DNA from: Aegilops tauschii subsp. strangulata
Lineage: Eukaryota; Streptophyta; Magnoliopsida; Poales; Poaceae
Direction: 5' to 3'
Assembly: GCF_002575655.3 (NCBI RefSeq)
Contig: NC_053040.3
Span: 464,800,780-464,864,779 of the forward strand
DNA length: 64,000 bases
Shown: in pieces, positions 1 through 10,284 of the stretch
Position numbering within the stretch: position 1 is the stretch's first letter
Layout: each line of letters starts with the position of its first letter
Translations under genes and position numbers: made by a program
Notes under the pieces: generated by a model
The model's database searches: none
What the model was told of the DNA's origin: nothing
The model's input: only the letters and a program-made list of their open reading frames with translations

Positions 1-120
1 CACCCAAAAGTAAGTACTATAGTAGCATGTTCCGCGCATCTCCTAGTGATTCAAGCGCTAGTTTGATCAATACCATTTAGCATGCTTGCTTATCAGTTTC
101 ATTGACCTCTATTTCTTGTA

Positions 121-469
121 AAGTGGTTGTGGCAGCAACCCGGGAATAATTACTGTGGATACTACATTTGCGAGTCCATCCACTACCATACCTGTGAGCG
201 GGGCTACACTGAAGAACAATATGAAGTGCGTAAGCAATAATATTCACAATTTTATTTTATTACCATCATTTGTGTTGAGTTTCATTTATTCATATATATA
301 TATGTATTGACCCCCTTCTTCAAATTAGATTTTTCGGAAGCGGGATGAACTCCTAGCACCAGATCGTATGCGAGGAATTCAAGAGGAATTGGCGGCATTC
401 TTCCTTGACCACGTGATCGCTGAAAACGGAGAATACTATGTGGACCCTGTGTTCCTACAATATAATTAG
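121..469 (+). CDS. C-terminal end of CACTA-encoded Ulp1-like cysteine protease domain (partial)
   Basis: Two exons can be read: about 121-225 and 329-469, joined by an intron with donor GTGCGT at 226 and acceptor TTAG at 325-328. The first encodes a stretch with the Cys-Gly-Tyr-Tyr pattern (QPGNNYCGYYICE) that surrounds the catalytic cysteine of Ulp1/C48-type proteases. The second encodes an acidic C-terminal tail ending PVFLQYN and a TAG stop at 467-469. Grass CACTA transposons commonly carry such a domain downstream of the transposase. The start of the first exon is uncertain because upstream sequence is not visible. It is a transposon gene, not a host SUMO protease. Confidence 0.65.
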
Positions 470-595
470 GAGATTGTATTGTAAGAGATAATTATTGTAT
501 ATATGTAGCCGGTAGTGTCGGATAGATATACGAGAACTTGTTGTTCGACCAATATCTCGGAGAAGGAGAGGTGGTCGATATCACTTCTCTCTGTA

Positions 596-598
<3 letters not shown>

Positions 599-656
<58 letters not shown>
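599..656. repeat. (AT)n microsatellite
   Basis: About 29 uninterrupted AT dinucleotides lie inside the CACTA element, 120 bases after its last stop codon. The tract creates a spurious reading frame of alternating Ile-Tyr on the minus strand. Confidence 0.95.
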
Positions 657-659
<3 letters not shown>

Positions 660-889
660 CATGACGATCTTCTGTTTTCTTCATTTGATTACTAGCTAGC
701 GTGTCTACTCCTCTCCATGCGTATATAGTACGTAGCGTCGACAAAGCACGGAGATAAGAGAGGACACTTCTCTCTATTAATTAGCTAGCTAACACAATAT
801 ATGAAACACCTAAATTAACCCCCCAAAACCCCTAAACCACCCCCTTTCCAAAAAAAAAATCTCAGCTCCTGCCAGGTGCTGACGCGTGG

Positions 890-1103
890 ATGCCTATTGG
901 TCCCGGTTGGTGGCACCAACCGGGACCAAAGGCCCTCCTGCCTGGGCTCCCCGCACCGGCCACGTGGACGGCCTTTAGTCCCGGTTCGTGTAAGAACCGG
1001 GACTAAAGGGCTAGGGCATTAGTAACGACCCTTTAGTCCCGGTTCCAGAACCGGGACTAAAGGCCCTTATGAACCGGGGTAAAAGCCCCTTTTCCTACTA
1101 GTG
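890..1103. repeat. CACTA subterminal repeats and terminal inverted repeat
   Basis: At least six copies, in both orientations, of a motif built on GGTCCCGGTTGG / TTTAGTCCCGGTTC fill this interval up to the CACTAGTAGG-type end. In this superfamily such repeats are transposase binding sites. The arrangement could fold into long hairpins, because neighbouring copies are inverted (for example around 961-1010 and 1030-1063). Confidence 0.8.
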
Positions 1104-1841
1104 TAGATAGATAGCTTTAGAGCTGTTGTTAGGCTATCTAGGATTCATCTGTATGTGTTTCATATTCAATTTCCCCACGTGACAAAATATAGGGGGGGAA
1201 ATCAGCTGGTTAAAATCACTCACTCTCTCCATCCACGTCGACCTCCTAGTGTTGTTATCCGATAAGTGCTACAACATGGATAGATTTTCTACATATACGA
1301 TATCTGTTGTTATCCACTCGCCAGTATAAATGCAATAATGCTACATATACAATATATTTTTTTACAGATTAAAATCTACGGAGGTGACGTGGGGCACCCC
1401 ATGGCCGGTTTTCAATCAAGGACCAATAAAAATAGGACATATCAGCCTGTAGATTAACTCTGTAAGAAAATCTAGCATTTTTGGGATAAATGAGCCTCAG
1501 ACTTCTGGGCACGGTACGATGGTGTGACGGGTATTCCAACATGCTCCATTCGCTCTCAAAGTTGGCCTCCATCTATCTTTCTTACCGTTTCTCGGCGTGA
1601 CAAATTTAAATTTGCACGAGAAATGGGTACCCATCAAAGAGAGATGCCGGGCGTGAGATTGACATCTGAGGCTGGAATCGCAAGCTCGATCCATCCCCGT
1701 CGTCGTCATGCCATCATTGCAAATCGTTAACCCAGCACGTGCTGCATTGTTCACCATGATATAATGGGCCCGGGAGGAGGCGATTTCTGTGCAGCAGACA
1801 ACACAGTGCCACAACGTGCGTGCTCTCGTCGACCTCTGGCC
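1104..1841 (+). promoter_or_regulatory. Upstream region of the purple acid phosphatase gene, with a G-box
   Basis: This is the 738-base interval between the CACTA end and the phosphatase start codon. A palindromic AGCACGTGCT at about 1734-1743 contains the G-box core CACGTG, a bZIP/bHLH binding site, roughly 100 bases before the ATG. A convincing TATA box or P1BS phosphate-starvation site (GNATATNC) was not found by eye. The promoter role is inferred only from position. Confidence 0.35.
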
Positions 1842-4216
1842 ATGGGTGCTCTTCGGCGTCACCAGTGCCTCATTGCCGCATTCGTGCTCGCCGGGCTACT
1901 CCTCGTCCAGGCCGAGGCGCGCGGGGTGACGAGCGCGTACCGGCGGAGGCTGGAGGCGGCGGAGGACATGCCGCTGGACGCCGATGTCTTCGCCGTGCCG
2001 CCCGGGCACAACGCGCCCCAGCAGGTGCACGTCACGCTGGGCGACCAGGCCGGCACGGCCATGACGGTGTCGTGGGTGACGGTCGACGAGGTCGGCAACA
2101 GCACCGTCATGTACGGCCGCGCCATGGGCAGGCTCGACATGGCGGCCGAGGGCACGCACACGCGCTACAAGTACCACAACTATACCTCCGGGTTCATCCA
2201 CCACTGCACGCTCACCAGCCTCGAGGTGAATTCACTCACAGACATACACACTGCAACTCACTAGTCACAGCTGAATTGCGCTTAAATAAAATAACCTTTT
2301 TTACACATGATAGAGGATACCTCGAGCGTAGGATTGGTTGATGAAATTTTGGGTTGATAACATGAAAACCAGAATAAAAATATGTATAACTTATTATGTT
2401 TAATTATTTATAATTGCGATAATGTTAATTACTGAATATAAGTAGAATAATTGAATGAAAATATTTTTTCGTGCGTGGTTCAATGTTTTTTTTTGTGGGG
2501 AGCATGGTTGAATGTTGTGGTGGGTATTTTTTTCATATATAATTGCTTGTTAAGGTGTGCTTTATCTCTTTCATAGTTGTATGAAGAGGTTACATGTTAA
2601 GTGTGGCATTTCTGCTCCCGAGCTCATCTGCACCCCCTCTGACGAAAAAAATCAAAATAGATACTAAAAAATAAAAAAAAATCCATTTTTTTGTGTGTGG
2701 TAGATAAGTTTATGCGTGAGGTGCGCTCCAGGTTTCAACTCATTTGGACATCTGAGCAACTCTCAGCAAAAAAGACAAATTCAGGGTCTGTAAAAAAATT
2801 TACTGTTCACATACTGTTCTGACCCGATTTGTTTTTTTTTCTGAGAGCTGCTCAGCTGTCCAAATAAGTTGAAATTTGGAGCGAACCTCACGCACAAAAT
2901 TTTCTATCACACAAAAAAATTAGATTTTTTTTGAATTTTTTCTGACCGGGTGCAGATAAGCCTGAGCATCGAATTGGGTTTTCGTTACATGTTTGCATAT
3001 TGAGATAAGTAAGTCAGTGGGGTGACTCTATTAGATATATAGAATTCAAGTGGCCTTTACGAGTTTTTTTTATAGAAACTTGCGTTAATTAATTTGCAGC
3101 ATGGCACCAAGTACTACTACGCCATGGGCTTCGGCCACACAGTGCGTACCTTCTGGTTCACCACCCCTCCCAAGCCCGGCCCGGACGTACCCTTCCGGCT
3201 GGGCCTCATCGGCGACCTGGGCCAGACGTCCGATTCCAACAGCACACTGACGCACTACGAGGCTACCGGCGGCGACGCCGTGCTCTTCATGGGCGACCTC
3301 TCCTACGCCGACAAGCACCCCCTCCACGACAACAATCGTTGGGACACGTGGGGCCGCTTCTCTGAGCGCAGTGTCGCCTACCAGCCATGGATCTGGGTCA
3401 CCGGCAACCACGAGGTCGACTACGCCCCGGAGCTCGTAAGTTAATCCATTGATTCAGTTCGATCGATCATCTGTACCTTTCTTGTTGATATGCGGATTAT
3501 TCACTCAGTGATGACATGATCATTGTTTGCATGCATGGTTGAAGGGTGAGACGACGCCGTTCAAGCCATTCACCCATCGGTACCCGACGCCGCACCGGTC
3601 GAGCGGCTCGCCGGAGCCCTATTGGTACTCGGTGAAGCTCGCGTCCGCGCACATCATCATACTGTCCTCCTACTCCGCGTTCGGCAAGTACACGCCGCAG
3701 TACAAGTGGCTGGAGGCGGAGCTGAAGCGCGTGAACCGGAGCGAGACGCCATGGCTGATCCTGGCGTCGCACTCGCCGTGGTACAACAGCTACAACTTCC
3801 ACTACATGGAGGGCGAGCCGATGCGTGTGCAGTTCGAGCAGTGGGCCGTCGACGCCAGGGTCGACCTCGTCTTCGCCGGGCACGTGCACGCGTATGAGCG
3901 CAGCCACCGGGTGTCCAACATCAAGTACAACATCACAGACGGGAGGTGCAAGCCGGTGCGGGACCGCCGCGCGCCTGTGTACATGACCATCGGCGACGGC
4001 GGCAACATCGAGGGGCTTGCCGACAGCATGACGGAGCCACAACCGAGCTACTCGGCGTTCCGGGAGGCCAGCTTTGGGCATGCCGTGCTGGACATCAAGA
4101 ACCGCACGCACGCCTACTACGCCTGGTACCGCAACGCCGATGGTGCCAAGGTCCCCGCCGACACCGTGTGGTTCACCAACCGTTACTACATGCCCAACCA
4201 CGACGACTCTCGTTGA
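1842..4216 (+). CDS. PAP: Purple acid phosphatase (3 exons, 463 residues)
   Basis: Exons 1842-2225, 3100-3435 and 3545-4216 join in frame (1392 bases with stop). Plant purple acid phosphatases are secreted or vacuolar Fe-Zn/Mn metallophosphoesterases that release phosphate from organic esters. All five metal-ligand blocks are readable: GDLG (about D167), GDLSYAD (D194, Y197), GNHE (N231, H232), the His of ASHSPWY, and [11 protein letters not shown]. An N-terminal hydrophobic stretch ending near residue 26 (VQAEA) fits a signal peptide, and NxS/T sites suggest glycosylation. The length fits the plant high-molecular-weight class of about 460 residues. The start at 1842 was chosen because it puts the signal peptide at the N-terminus; an in-frame ATG at 1764 would add a polar leader. 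Intron 1 (874 bases) contains a foldback element. Substrate range cannot be told from sequence. Confidence 0.93.
2612..2975. mobile_element. Foldback MITE-like element in intron 1 of the phosphatase gene
   Basis: The left arm (from GAGCTCATCTGCACCC near 2620) is repeated as an imperfect reverse complement at the right end (GGGTGCAGATAAGCCTGAGC near 2948-2967). The match runs through most of the interval, including the shared blocks TTTGGACA, GAGCAACTCTCAG/CTGAGAGCTGCTC and TGCGTGAGG. It is therefore one large imperfect hairpin with arms of about 150 bases. Such elements are common in grass introns. No clear target duplication was found, so the superfamily is left open. Confidence 0.7.
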
Positions 4217-4344
4217 TTCGTTCTCAAGTAATCAAGCATATTATTACTTACTGATAATAAGGCTGATGAATTGTTGCCATATATGTATGTGTGTATTTAC
4301 TTTCAAAAAAATGATGTATAAACAACTCCTAATTCATATGGTTG

Positions 4345-4350
4345 AATAAA
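4345..4350 (+). terminator. Candidate polyadenylation signal of the phosphatase gene
   Basis: A canonical AATAAA lies 129 bases after the stop codon in an AT-rich tail. This is a reasonable 3' UTR length for the gene. No cleavage site can be assigned. Confidence 0.4.
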
Positions 4351-4674
4351 GCTATGAGTTTCTTGTGAAAGAAGTTTTAAGGTGCTACTCCCAAATAATG
4401 TGACCTACTTGTTTTCGGCAATCTAATTGCTAGTATCCGCTATTATGTCTTAGAAGGTAAGAGGATGTCAACAACTTTATGAGGTTAATACGGGCTTTTC
4501 TCTCATTGCAAATGGTGTGTGCATATTTTGTAAGATAATTTGCTCTTTAATCATACATATTCAATCGCCGGCCTGCATCATGTCTTCATTGCAAACCCTA
4601 ATAACTGGCGTCAATTTGCACCCACATTCAGCCGCATCAAATCCTTCATTGGAAACCCTAATTCCGCATGACCC

Positions 4675-5240
4675 CTAAAATTCCAAAGTGGAATCAAAAA
4701 CAAGAAATACAGCAAGAAAATCGAGGAAAGAACATACCTTCATCGCTTTTTTGGAGCCAAAACTAAGCTCTGATGTGACTCTCCACTCGCCATCCATGTC
4801 GCATTCGGTGCCAGAGCCGCCGCCGCCTTGGTTGACAGAGCCGCCGTCGGTTTGGTCGAAGCTGCCGTTGACAGAGCCGCCGGCTTGGTTGAAGCCGCTA
4901 TTCCCAACGCCTCTCCATGGCGCACGACCGCGTCGTCTCTCCATGGTGCACGACGGCCGGCCGGCCGCGTCGCCTTCGCAGCTAGGGATTTGAAGAAGGG
5001 GATTGGGATACAGAGAGAACGGCCACGGGTTAAATCTCGGTAAACTGAGGGGGGTAACTGTAAAGATACAAATGCATACACGGCCGACCCCATTGCGTGC
5101 GTGGCAGCCCATCTGTCCACTTTGCATGCATTTTGTAGCTAAACGAATGCGCATCAAAGTTAATGTATGACTTTTATGGTTTTTTTTGTTTGTGTATGGA
5201 TCTGTTACCGCCGCGAAAGTTTATGTACCCTAGGTGTAAT
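4675..5240 (-). other. Unrecognised reading frame, probably repeat-derived
   Basis: An open frame of 160 codons runs on the minus strand from 5157 to 4675. Its middle is rich in Gly, Ser and Asn with near-repeats (NGSFDQTDGGSVNQGGGG), and no domain is recognised. The flanks, such as the AT-rich stretch around 5160-5250, look like transposon ends, but no terminal repeats were located. It could be a captured gene fragment or chance. There is no support for calling it a gene. Confidence 0.2.
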
Positions 5241-5389
5241 TAACTCTTCCCTATATTTATAGATTACCAGAGGGGAAGCTAAAAACCTGCTAGAATTAGG
5301 AGAAGATTCAATGAAAAGGACATTTTCAAATAGACTAAAAAATCCAAAAAAAATACTACAAAGAAATGCAGGTAAAAATGAGCTATTAA

Positions 5390-7740
5390 CAAGAAGGCCG
5401 CATCTATGGGAGGCCGAGGGAGCCAGACGACCAGGCTAGGCACCCCATGGGCACTTGAAGTAACTGCCTAGGGCCCACCAGGGTGCCTTGGGACGCCATA
5501 TTTTTCCATGATTTTACTATGCGGTGGTGGCCTCTAGAGCACCCTAGATTCTCTCCCAAAGGGTATGACCCCGCTGGATCTCGCGCCTCTAACCAGGGAA
5601 ATTCAAAGGCATCGCCACTCATTGTGATCATCTGCATCCGCTCCATCATCACCATCCCCATCTACAACACCAACTCGATATTCATCTCCATCACCTCATA
5701 TGCATGGGGAATTGTTATAGATCGGTTACCGTGATCACTTCTTGATGTTAATTGATATCTAGTTGTTGATGTTTTGTGTTTTATTGGTGAAAGATTTATA
5801 TGTTCATATTTTTTTCATCATATTTATATCTACTCATTATGTTCATTATGATTTCTTAGAAGTAGTCTATAACATCATTTAGGATATGCAAGAAAAACCT
5901 TTGTTGGTGGTCATATTAATTTACAGTAAAGATTTGATATTTGATTATATGTTGTGGTCTAATTCCCTATTGGTGATTGCTACTCATATCCCCAACTAGT
6001 TTTTTATGCCTAGTAAACATCACACGTTGAGCGCTACAGAGCAAGGGTTTGCAGTATGTAACAAGTTTTTCCTCAGTTGAGAACCAAGATATCAATCCAT
6101 GGGGATCTCATACAGCCAATGATCAATACCTGCACACAATTGAGAACTTATTATTCATCCCCAACACTTCTAGAGGTTGTCAATCTCACTAGATTTACTA
6201 CTTACAAAGATTAACGAACCGTGTTGTTTGAATTGGTGATTGTAGGCAAGTGAATGTAATGGTTTAGATTGTAGGACGAAAAACAAGTTGAACAAGGTTG
6301 TGATTATGAGGAATATAAAGGACCGGGATCCATAATTTCACTAGTGACGAAGTCGATTTTGACAGATCTTGGGTAGGGTGTCCTAAGCTAGTAGCCTAGA
6401 TGCGGTGGTAAAAGAGACAAGGGATTTTACACGGGTTCGGGCTCTCCGAGGAGATAAAACCCTACGTCATGTTTGTGTTGTATTGATTTGGCATGGAGTA
6501 CAAAGTACATGTTGATCTACCGTGAGATCGTTGTTGTCTATGAGCCCTACCCTCTAGTCTTAAGAGTTACAATTAGGTCGGCTACGATAGAAGGTAGTCG
6601 TATTGTAGGCAACCTCTAAGCTTTAGAGTATGCGCAAGTCTTCAGGAGTATTCCTTCCACGCGCCCATGGGCCGCCTTGACGTGGCCGGCGGGTGAACCG
6701 ACATGCGGGTCCTCCATACGGCCTACCTGGCCAGGAGATGATGTGGTGAGTGACCCCTAATCCGGGACACCATCAACTAGTGGCATCTCTCCAAAAAACG
6801 TAGCATAGCTATGGTGAACAAATTATAATTACGCATCAATTAAATTGCAATGTTTGTGATGTGATCATATATGTCATGATTGCATATATGCACAACGTCC
6901 TTGTATCTATAAACCATTATCCAACTGCTTCTATAGCTAATACTCCACTCGAGACCGCTATGAGCATGTATCTCTAAGTATTAAGTAAAAAAACAAAGCA
7001 GTGCATTAAGCAAAGTGACATAATGTCATTAGTATATTATGCTTACATCAAATCCATAACCAAGACAACCAATCGACTACCTTTTTATCCTTAGTGGCAA
7101 TAACACAATACGAACATTTTTCCTTATCTATCACTTGGATAGATTTCTTGCAATATTGAACCCAACTAACACACACAACTCCCGTTTGTAGATCATCACT
7201 CTAAATATGGTCAGTGAAATACGAATAGATTGGAGAACATATATGCATTTAAATCATACAGCAAAGAAACTCAAGAATCCAAAAGAAATTCATAGATAAT
7301 CTGATCATGAACTAACAATTCATCATGCCATAACAATCAAACCGACAATTACATCAGATGGATCATGATCATGTAGGGCGGCTGATGTGATATTTGTATT
7401 GAGAAGTAAGGGATAGAGGCCGTCATCTTGCTATTGTTATGGACCCATAGTCCAGAGAGGACTACTCACACATGAATATGGTAATATGGTGACAGAAATG
7501 TTGATGTATATAGCTCCGTCAGTGAAACCAAAAGAACACCAAAATAAGGCCTTCAAATTGGATCGCCATTGAACGCATGGTGGCGGCAGGGAAAAATTCC
7601 TCGATAAAAATGGGTTTTGGACAAATATAAAGGTGTCGGGACCAAGAGGCATTGCTGAGGCGTCCTCGTGATGCCACCCATGTGGTATAGGCTTGGGCTA
7701 CATGGGGCCCTCAGGACGCCCTCCACTGACCAATGTGCCC
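5390..7740. repeat. Gene-free interval, degenerate LTR-retrotransposon-like sequence
   Basis: No coding exon could be read in these 2.3 kb. The texture resembles old Gypsy-type LTR material of cereal genomes: a C-rich block of ATC/CACC runs near 5620-5700, then AT-rich sequence, and a stretch near 6430-6460 (ACACGGGTTCGGGC) of a type often seen in cereal repeats. Two blocks at about 5430-5510 and 7640-7740 share GGGCCC/ACGCC-rich wording and may be remnants of one repeat. No LTR pair or target duplication could be drawn. The assignment rests on overall resemblance. Confidence 0.3.
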
Positions 7741-8008
7741 TCTAGCTCCGTCCTGACTTGAAACCTTACGACGTATTTTTTTTCTGATTTTGTTGTCTCT
7801 AGAAAATATATTTTTTGTTAATTGCAAAACATACGGAAAATAGCAACTAACATTGAGCACTCTATTAATGGGGTAGTCTAATAAATCAATACAAAATTGG
7901 GCCAAAATGATGCAATAATTGTATAAAAGTGGCATGCGTATAACGAAGTTTGAGGTTTATCATTGATGTGGGCACGTCAACTACATGTTCCTTTGTACGA
8001 GAGTTATA

Positions 8009-8223
8009 CTACCTCCTTTCCGGTTTACACGACTTGCGCGTATCCCTAAATCCATAATTTAACCAACATTAGATGAGTTGTATAGTCTAAAAATTATATC
8101 ATAAGAAAGGAGACGATTTGAAGTTTCTAATGATATATTTATTTGTGATATATAACTTGTATTATGTTGGTTTATTTGTCAACCTAGGGATACACTTAGC
8201 CTAATAAACCGAAAAGGAGGTAT
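8009..8223. mobile_element. Stowaway (Tc1/Mariner) MITE
   Basis: The terminal inverted repeat is CTACCTCCTTTCCGGTTTA at the left, with near-reverse complement TAAACCGAAAAGGAGGTA at the right. The left end follows a TA dinucleotide, and the right end is close to TA, the target of the superfamily. The element is about 215 bases with no coding capacity. Confidence 0.85.
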
Positions 8224-8246
8224 TAGTAAGCATTGTGTTATAATAA

Positions 8247-8427
8247 GGGGGTGTTTGGTTCAGAAGTCCTAGGACTTTTTCTAGTCCCAGGGACTAATAA
8301 AAAAGACTCTCTAGTAGAGTCTTTTTCTAGTTCCTGTAAAAAAAGTCCCTCCCGTTTGGTTCCTAGGGACTTTTTAGGGACTTTTTCTAGTCTCTGGGAC
8401 TAAAAGGTCCCTGAACCAAACACCCCC
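8247..8427. mobile_element. Tourist-like (PIF/Harbinger) MITE
   Basis: The element is 181 bases long. It starts GGGGGTGTTTGGTTCAG, ends CTGAACCAAACACCCCC, and is flanked by the 3-bp target duplication TAA (8244-8246 and 8428-8430), as expected for PIF/Harbinger insertion. The interior is made of repeated CTAGTCCC/GGGACT motifs that also pair with each other. Confidence 0.92.
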
Positions 8428-8749
8428 TAAGTTTAGTACGGGAAGCCGGAGTGACATAATACCGAACCTCAAATTTATGAGTTATAGCATGAGAGTTGAA
8501 TAGGGATCTCCGCTCCGCCGGCAGTGGCCGGCCTAAATATGGATCCAGAGATCATTTTCCCTTGTTCCTGCAGGCCGACGTAAGTGGTAGGCGGTGGCGT
8601 TGGTAGTCGCCGCCGGCGGTGGTGGTGCTCCGCGGCATGCTTCTGAAACAGCGGGAGCGGCGACGCTATTGCTCTATTGAGGCCAGCAGCAACGCGCTCG
8701 GCGCAGGCAACGGCACCGGTGTTTCTGCACATTTTTCAGTTTTATTTTT

Positions 8750-8915
8750 TCTGCAACATTACCTATGTTGCAAAAGTTCTCCCACCACATCACCGTTGTT
8801 GCAAAAAAAAGTGATGACCGAAAAAAATCTGCAACATGCCCTATGTTGCAAAAAAAAGTCCCGCAACACAACCTATGTTGCAAAATAAATTCCGACATAA
8901 CCTCAGTTGTAAATG
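8750..8915. repeat. Short tandem array of GCAACAT...ATGTTGCA units
   Basis: Four imperfect copies of about 30-45 bases follow each other. Each contains the inverted pair GCAACA and TGTTGC around a short spacer, followed by an A-rich linker, so each unit could form a small hairpin. Frames through the array read as repeated Leu-Cys-Cys-Lys, which is a by-product. A GC-rich block follows near 8985-9030. The region is probably part of a larger unclassified repeat. Confidence 0.5.
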
Positions 8916-9454
8916 TTTCCACAACAAGATATTTGTTTCAAAGTAAAGTAAGATGTTCGGCCACTTGATTGTGTCTGATCCCACGGCTTGCGAGGCGGCG
9001 GATCTTTTAGAAGATCCGCCGACCGACCCCCATACCCGACATAAGTGTCCCTATTTTTTCTTTTACTTTGGGCCGGATTAATATTTATTAGTCAATTTTA
9101 TGTTTCTTCTTTTCCAGGGAATTACATGTTTCATCTCATCTCAATCATATAAAAGTCTTGGTTGTATATTCATGTAAAGGCTAAAGTACTGCAAAATTCC
9201 ATTCACGTTTAAACCATTAGATCAAGATCAAAGTAAATACTCACCTAATGTGCAAAGAATTTGTGGTATATTTTTCTTAAAAAATAGGCCCAAAGAGTTT
9301 TTTCCTTACAAAATTCTAGATTTTTTGGTATATTCTTCGAGGTGTAAATACCAGAATTATTCGGCCACTTCTAGACATCAGCCGTAGATGGATCGAAAGT
9401 GAAGTCTTGCAGCAACCCATTTAAAGTCAACCATCAATTGTGAGCTTTTTTGTG

Positions 9455-9665
9455 CTAACCTTTGACAAATGTTTTCTACGCTTCAAGATTTTCATCACGA
9501 AATGACATTTGTGTAAGTCATGGCGAAAAAAAAAATCAATACTACAAAATGCTTTCAAAAATAGCATTTTTGGAGTATCGATTTTGTTTTTTCTACCAGG
9601 ACTCAGGAATGTCCGTTCATGATAAATGTTTGCAAGCACATAGAACATTTGTCAAAGGTTACCAC
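9455..9665. mobile_element. Foldback element (MITE-like)
   Basis: The left arm AACCTTTGACAAATGTTTTC (from 9459) returns as an imperfect reverse complement ending GAACATTTGTCAAAGGTTAC near 9661. The pairing continues inward through about 100 bases to a loop near 9550-9570. Nothing in the arms looks coding. The element may extend further on both sides (9360-9770), but the ends are unclear. Confidence 0.6.
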
Positions 9666-10284
9666 AAAAACAATTTTGATTTTTTTTTTACTGTTTTTCC
9701 CGATTTTACCGTTCACCAAGAGCGTTTGAGCTCGGATGCAAATACTCCACATCCATATTGATCCATCCGTCTTTCCAAAACAGGGTTTTAACTCCATCTC
9801 CAATTTTCCACATGTGGATCCCTAACCATTCGGAACAGAATCTAAACGCTTGTGCAGACGATACTACCAACTACCAACTGAACCGAGCATCAAAACTACT
9901 GGTCCAACAAATCTAAATCTACTCTGGTTCTTCTCAGTGGTGCTTAAAAGCACCAATCGCATAGCATATTCAACACGAGCCAGTCACGAGCCAAAACGAC
10001 ACGACATAATTCGACAACACGAGCCAGTCACAGGCACAACATGAAAACGATGAAACACCATTTAATCTGACAAGGGAAGTGTTCAACGACATTCTGATTC
10101 TGTTTTATTTTCCTCCATGAAACCCTTCCTTATTCTATCGCTCCCCTCCATAGTCCATACGCCAGCCAAAAGCAAATAAAATCCATTCATTTTCCCTGGT
10201 ACAATCATGAATGAACAGCACTCTGTTTTTCTTCCTTCTCTGGCGTTGTTATCAGAACCAATGGAAATCAGGGGGGATGTCCAT

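Larger units (their letters stand above)
1..1103 (+). mobile_element. 3' end of a CACTA (En/Spm-type) DNA transposon
   Basis: The segment ends with CCTACTAGTG at 1094-1103, the reverse complement of the CACTAGTAGG terminus typical of grass CACTA elements. About 200 bases before it hold repeated direct and inverted copies of the motif CCGGGACTAAAGG/CCTTTAGTCCCGG, as expected of CACTA subterminal repeats. The left part carries the end of a transposon-encoded Ulp1-like reading frame (separate entry). The rest of the element lies to the left of the window, so length and target duplication cannot be checked. The three bases after the end are TAG. The identification is firm; the family name is not assigned. 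Confidence 0.85.

Noticed and set aside
466..744. Minus-strand frame of 92 codons with alternating Ile-Tyr
   Set aside because: It is the translation of the AT microsatellite inside the CACTA element.
3497..4201. 234-codon antisense frame over phosphatase exon 3
   Set aside because: It is a His/Val/Arg-rich shadow caused by the high third-position GC of the real exon; no family resemblance.
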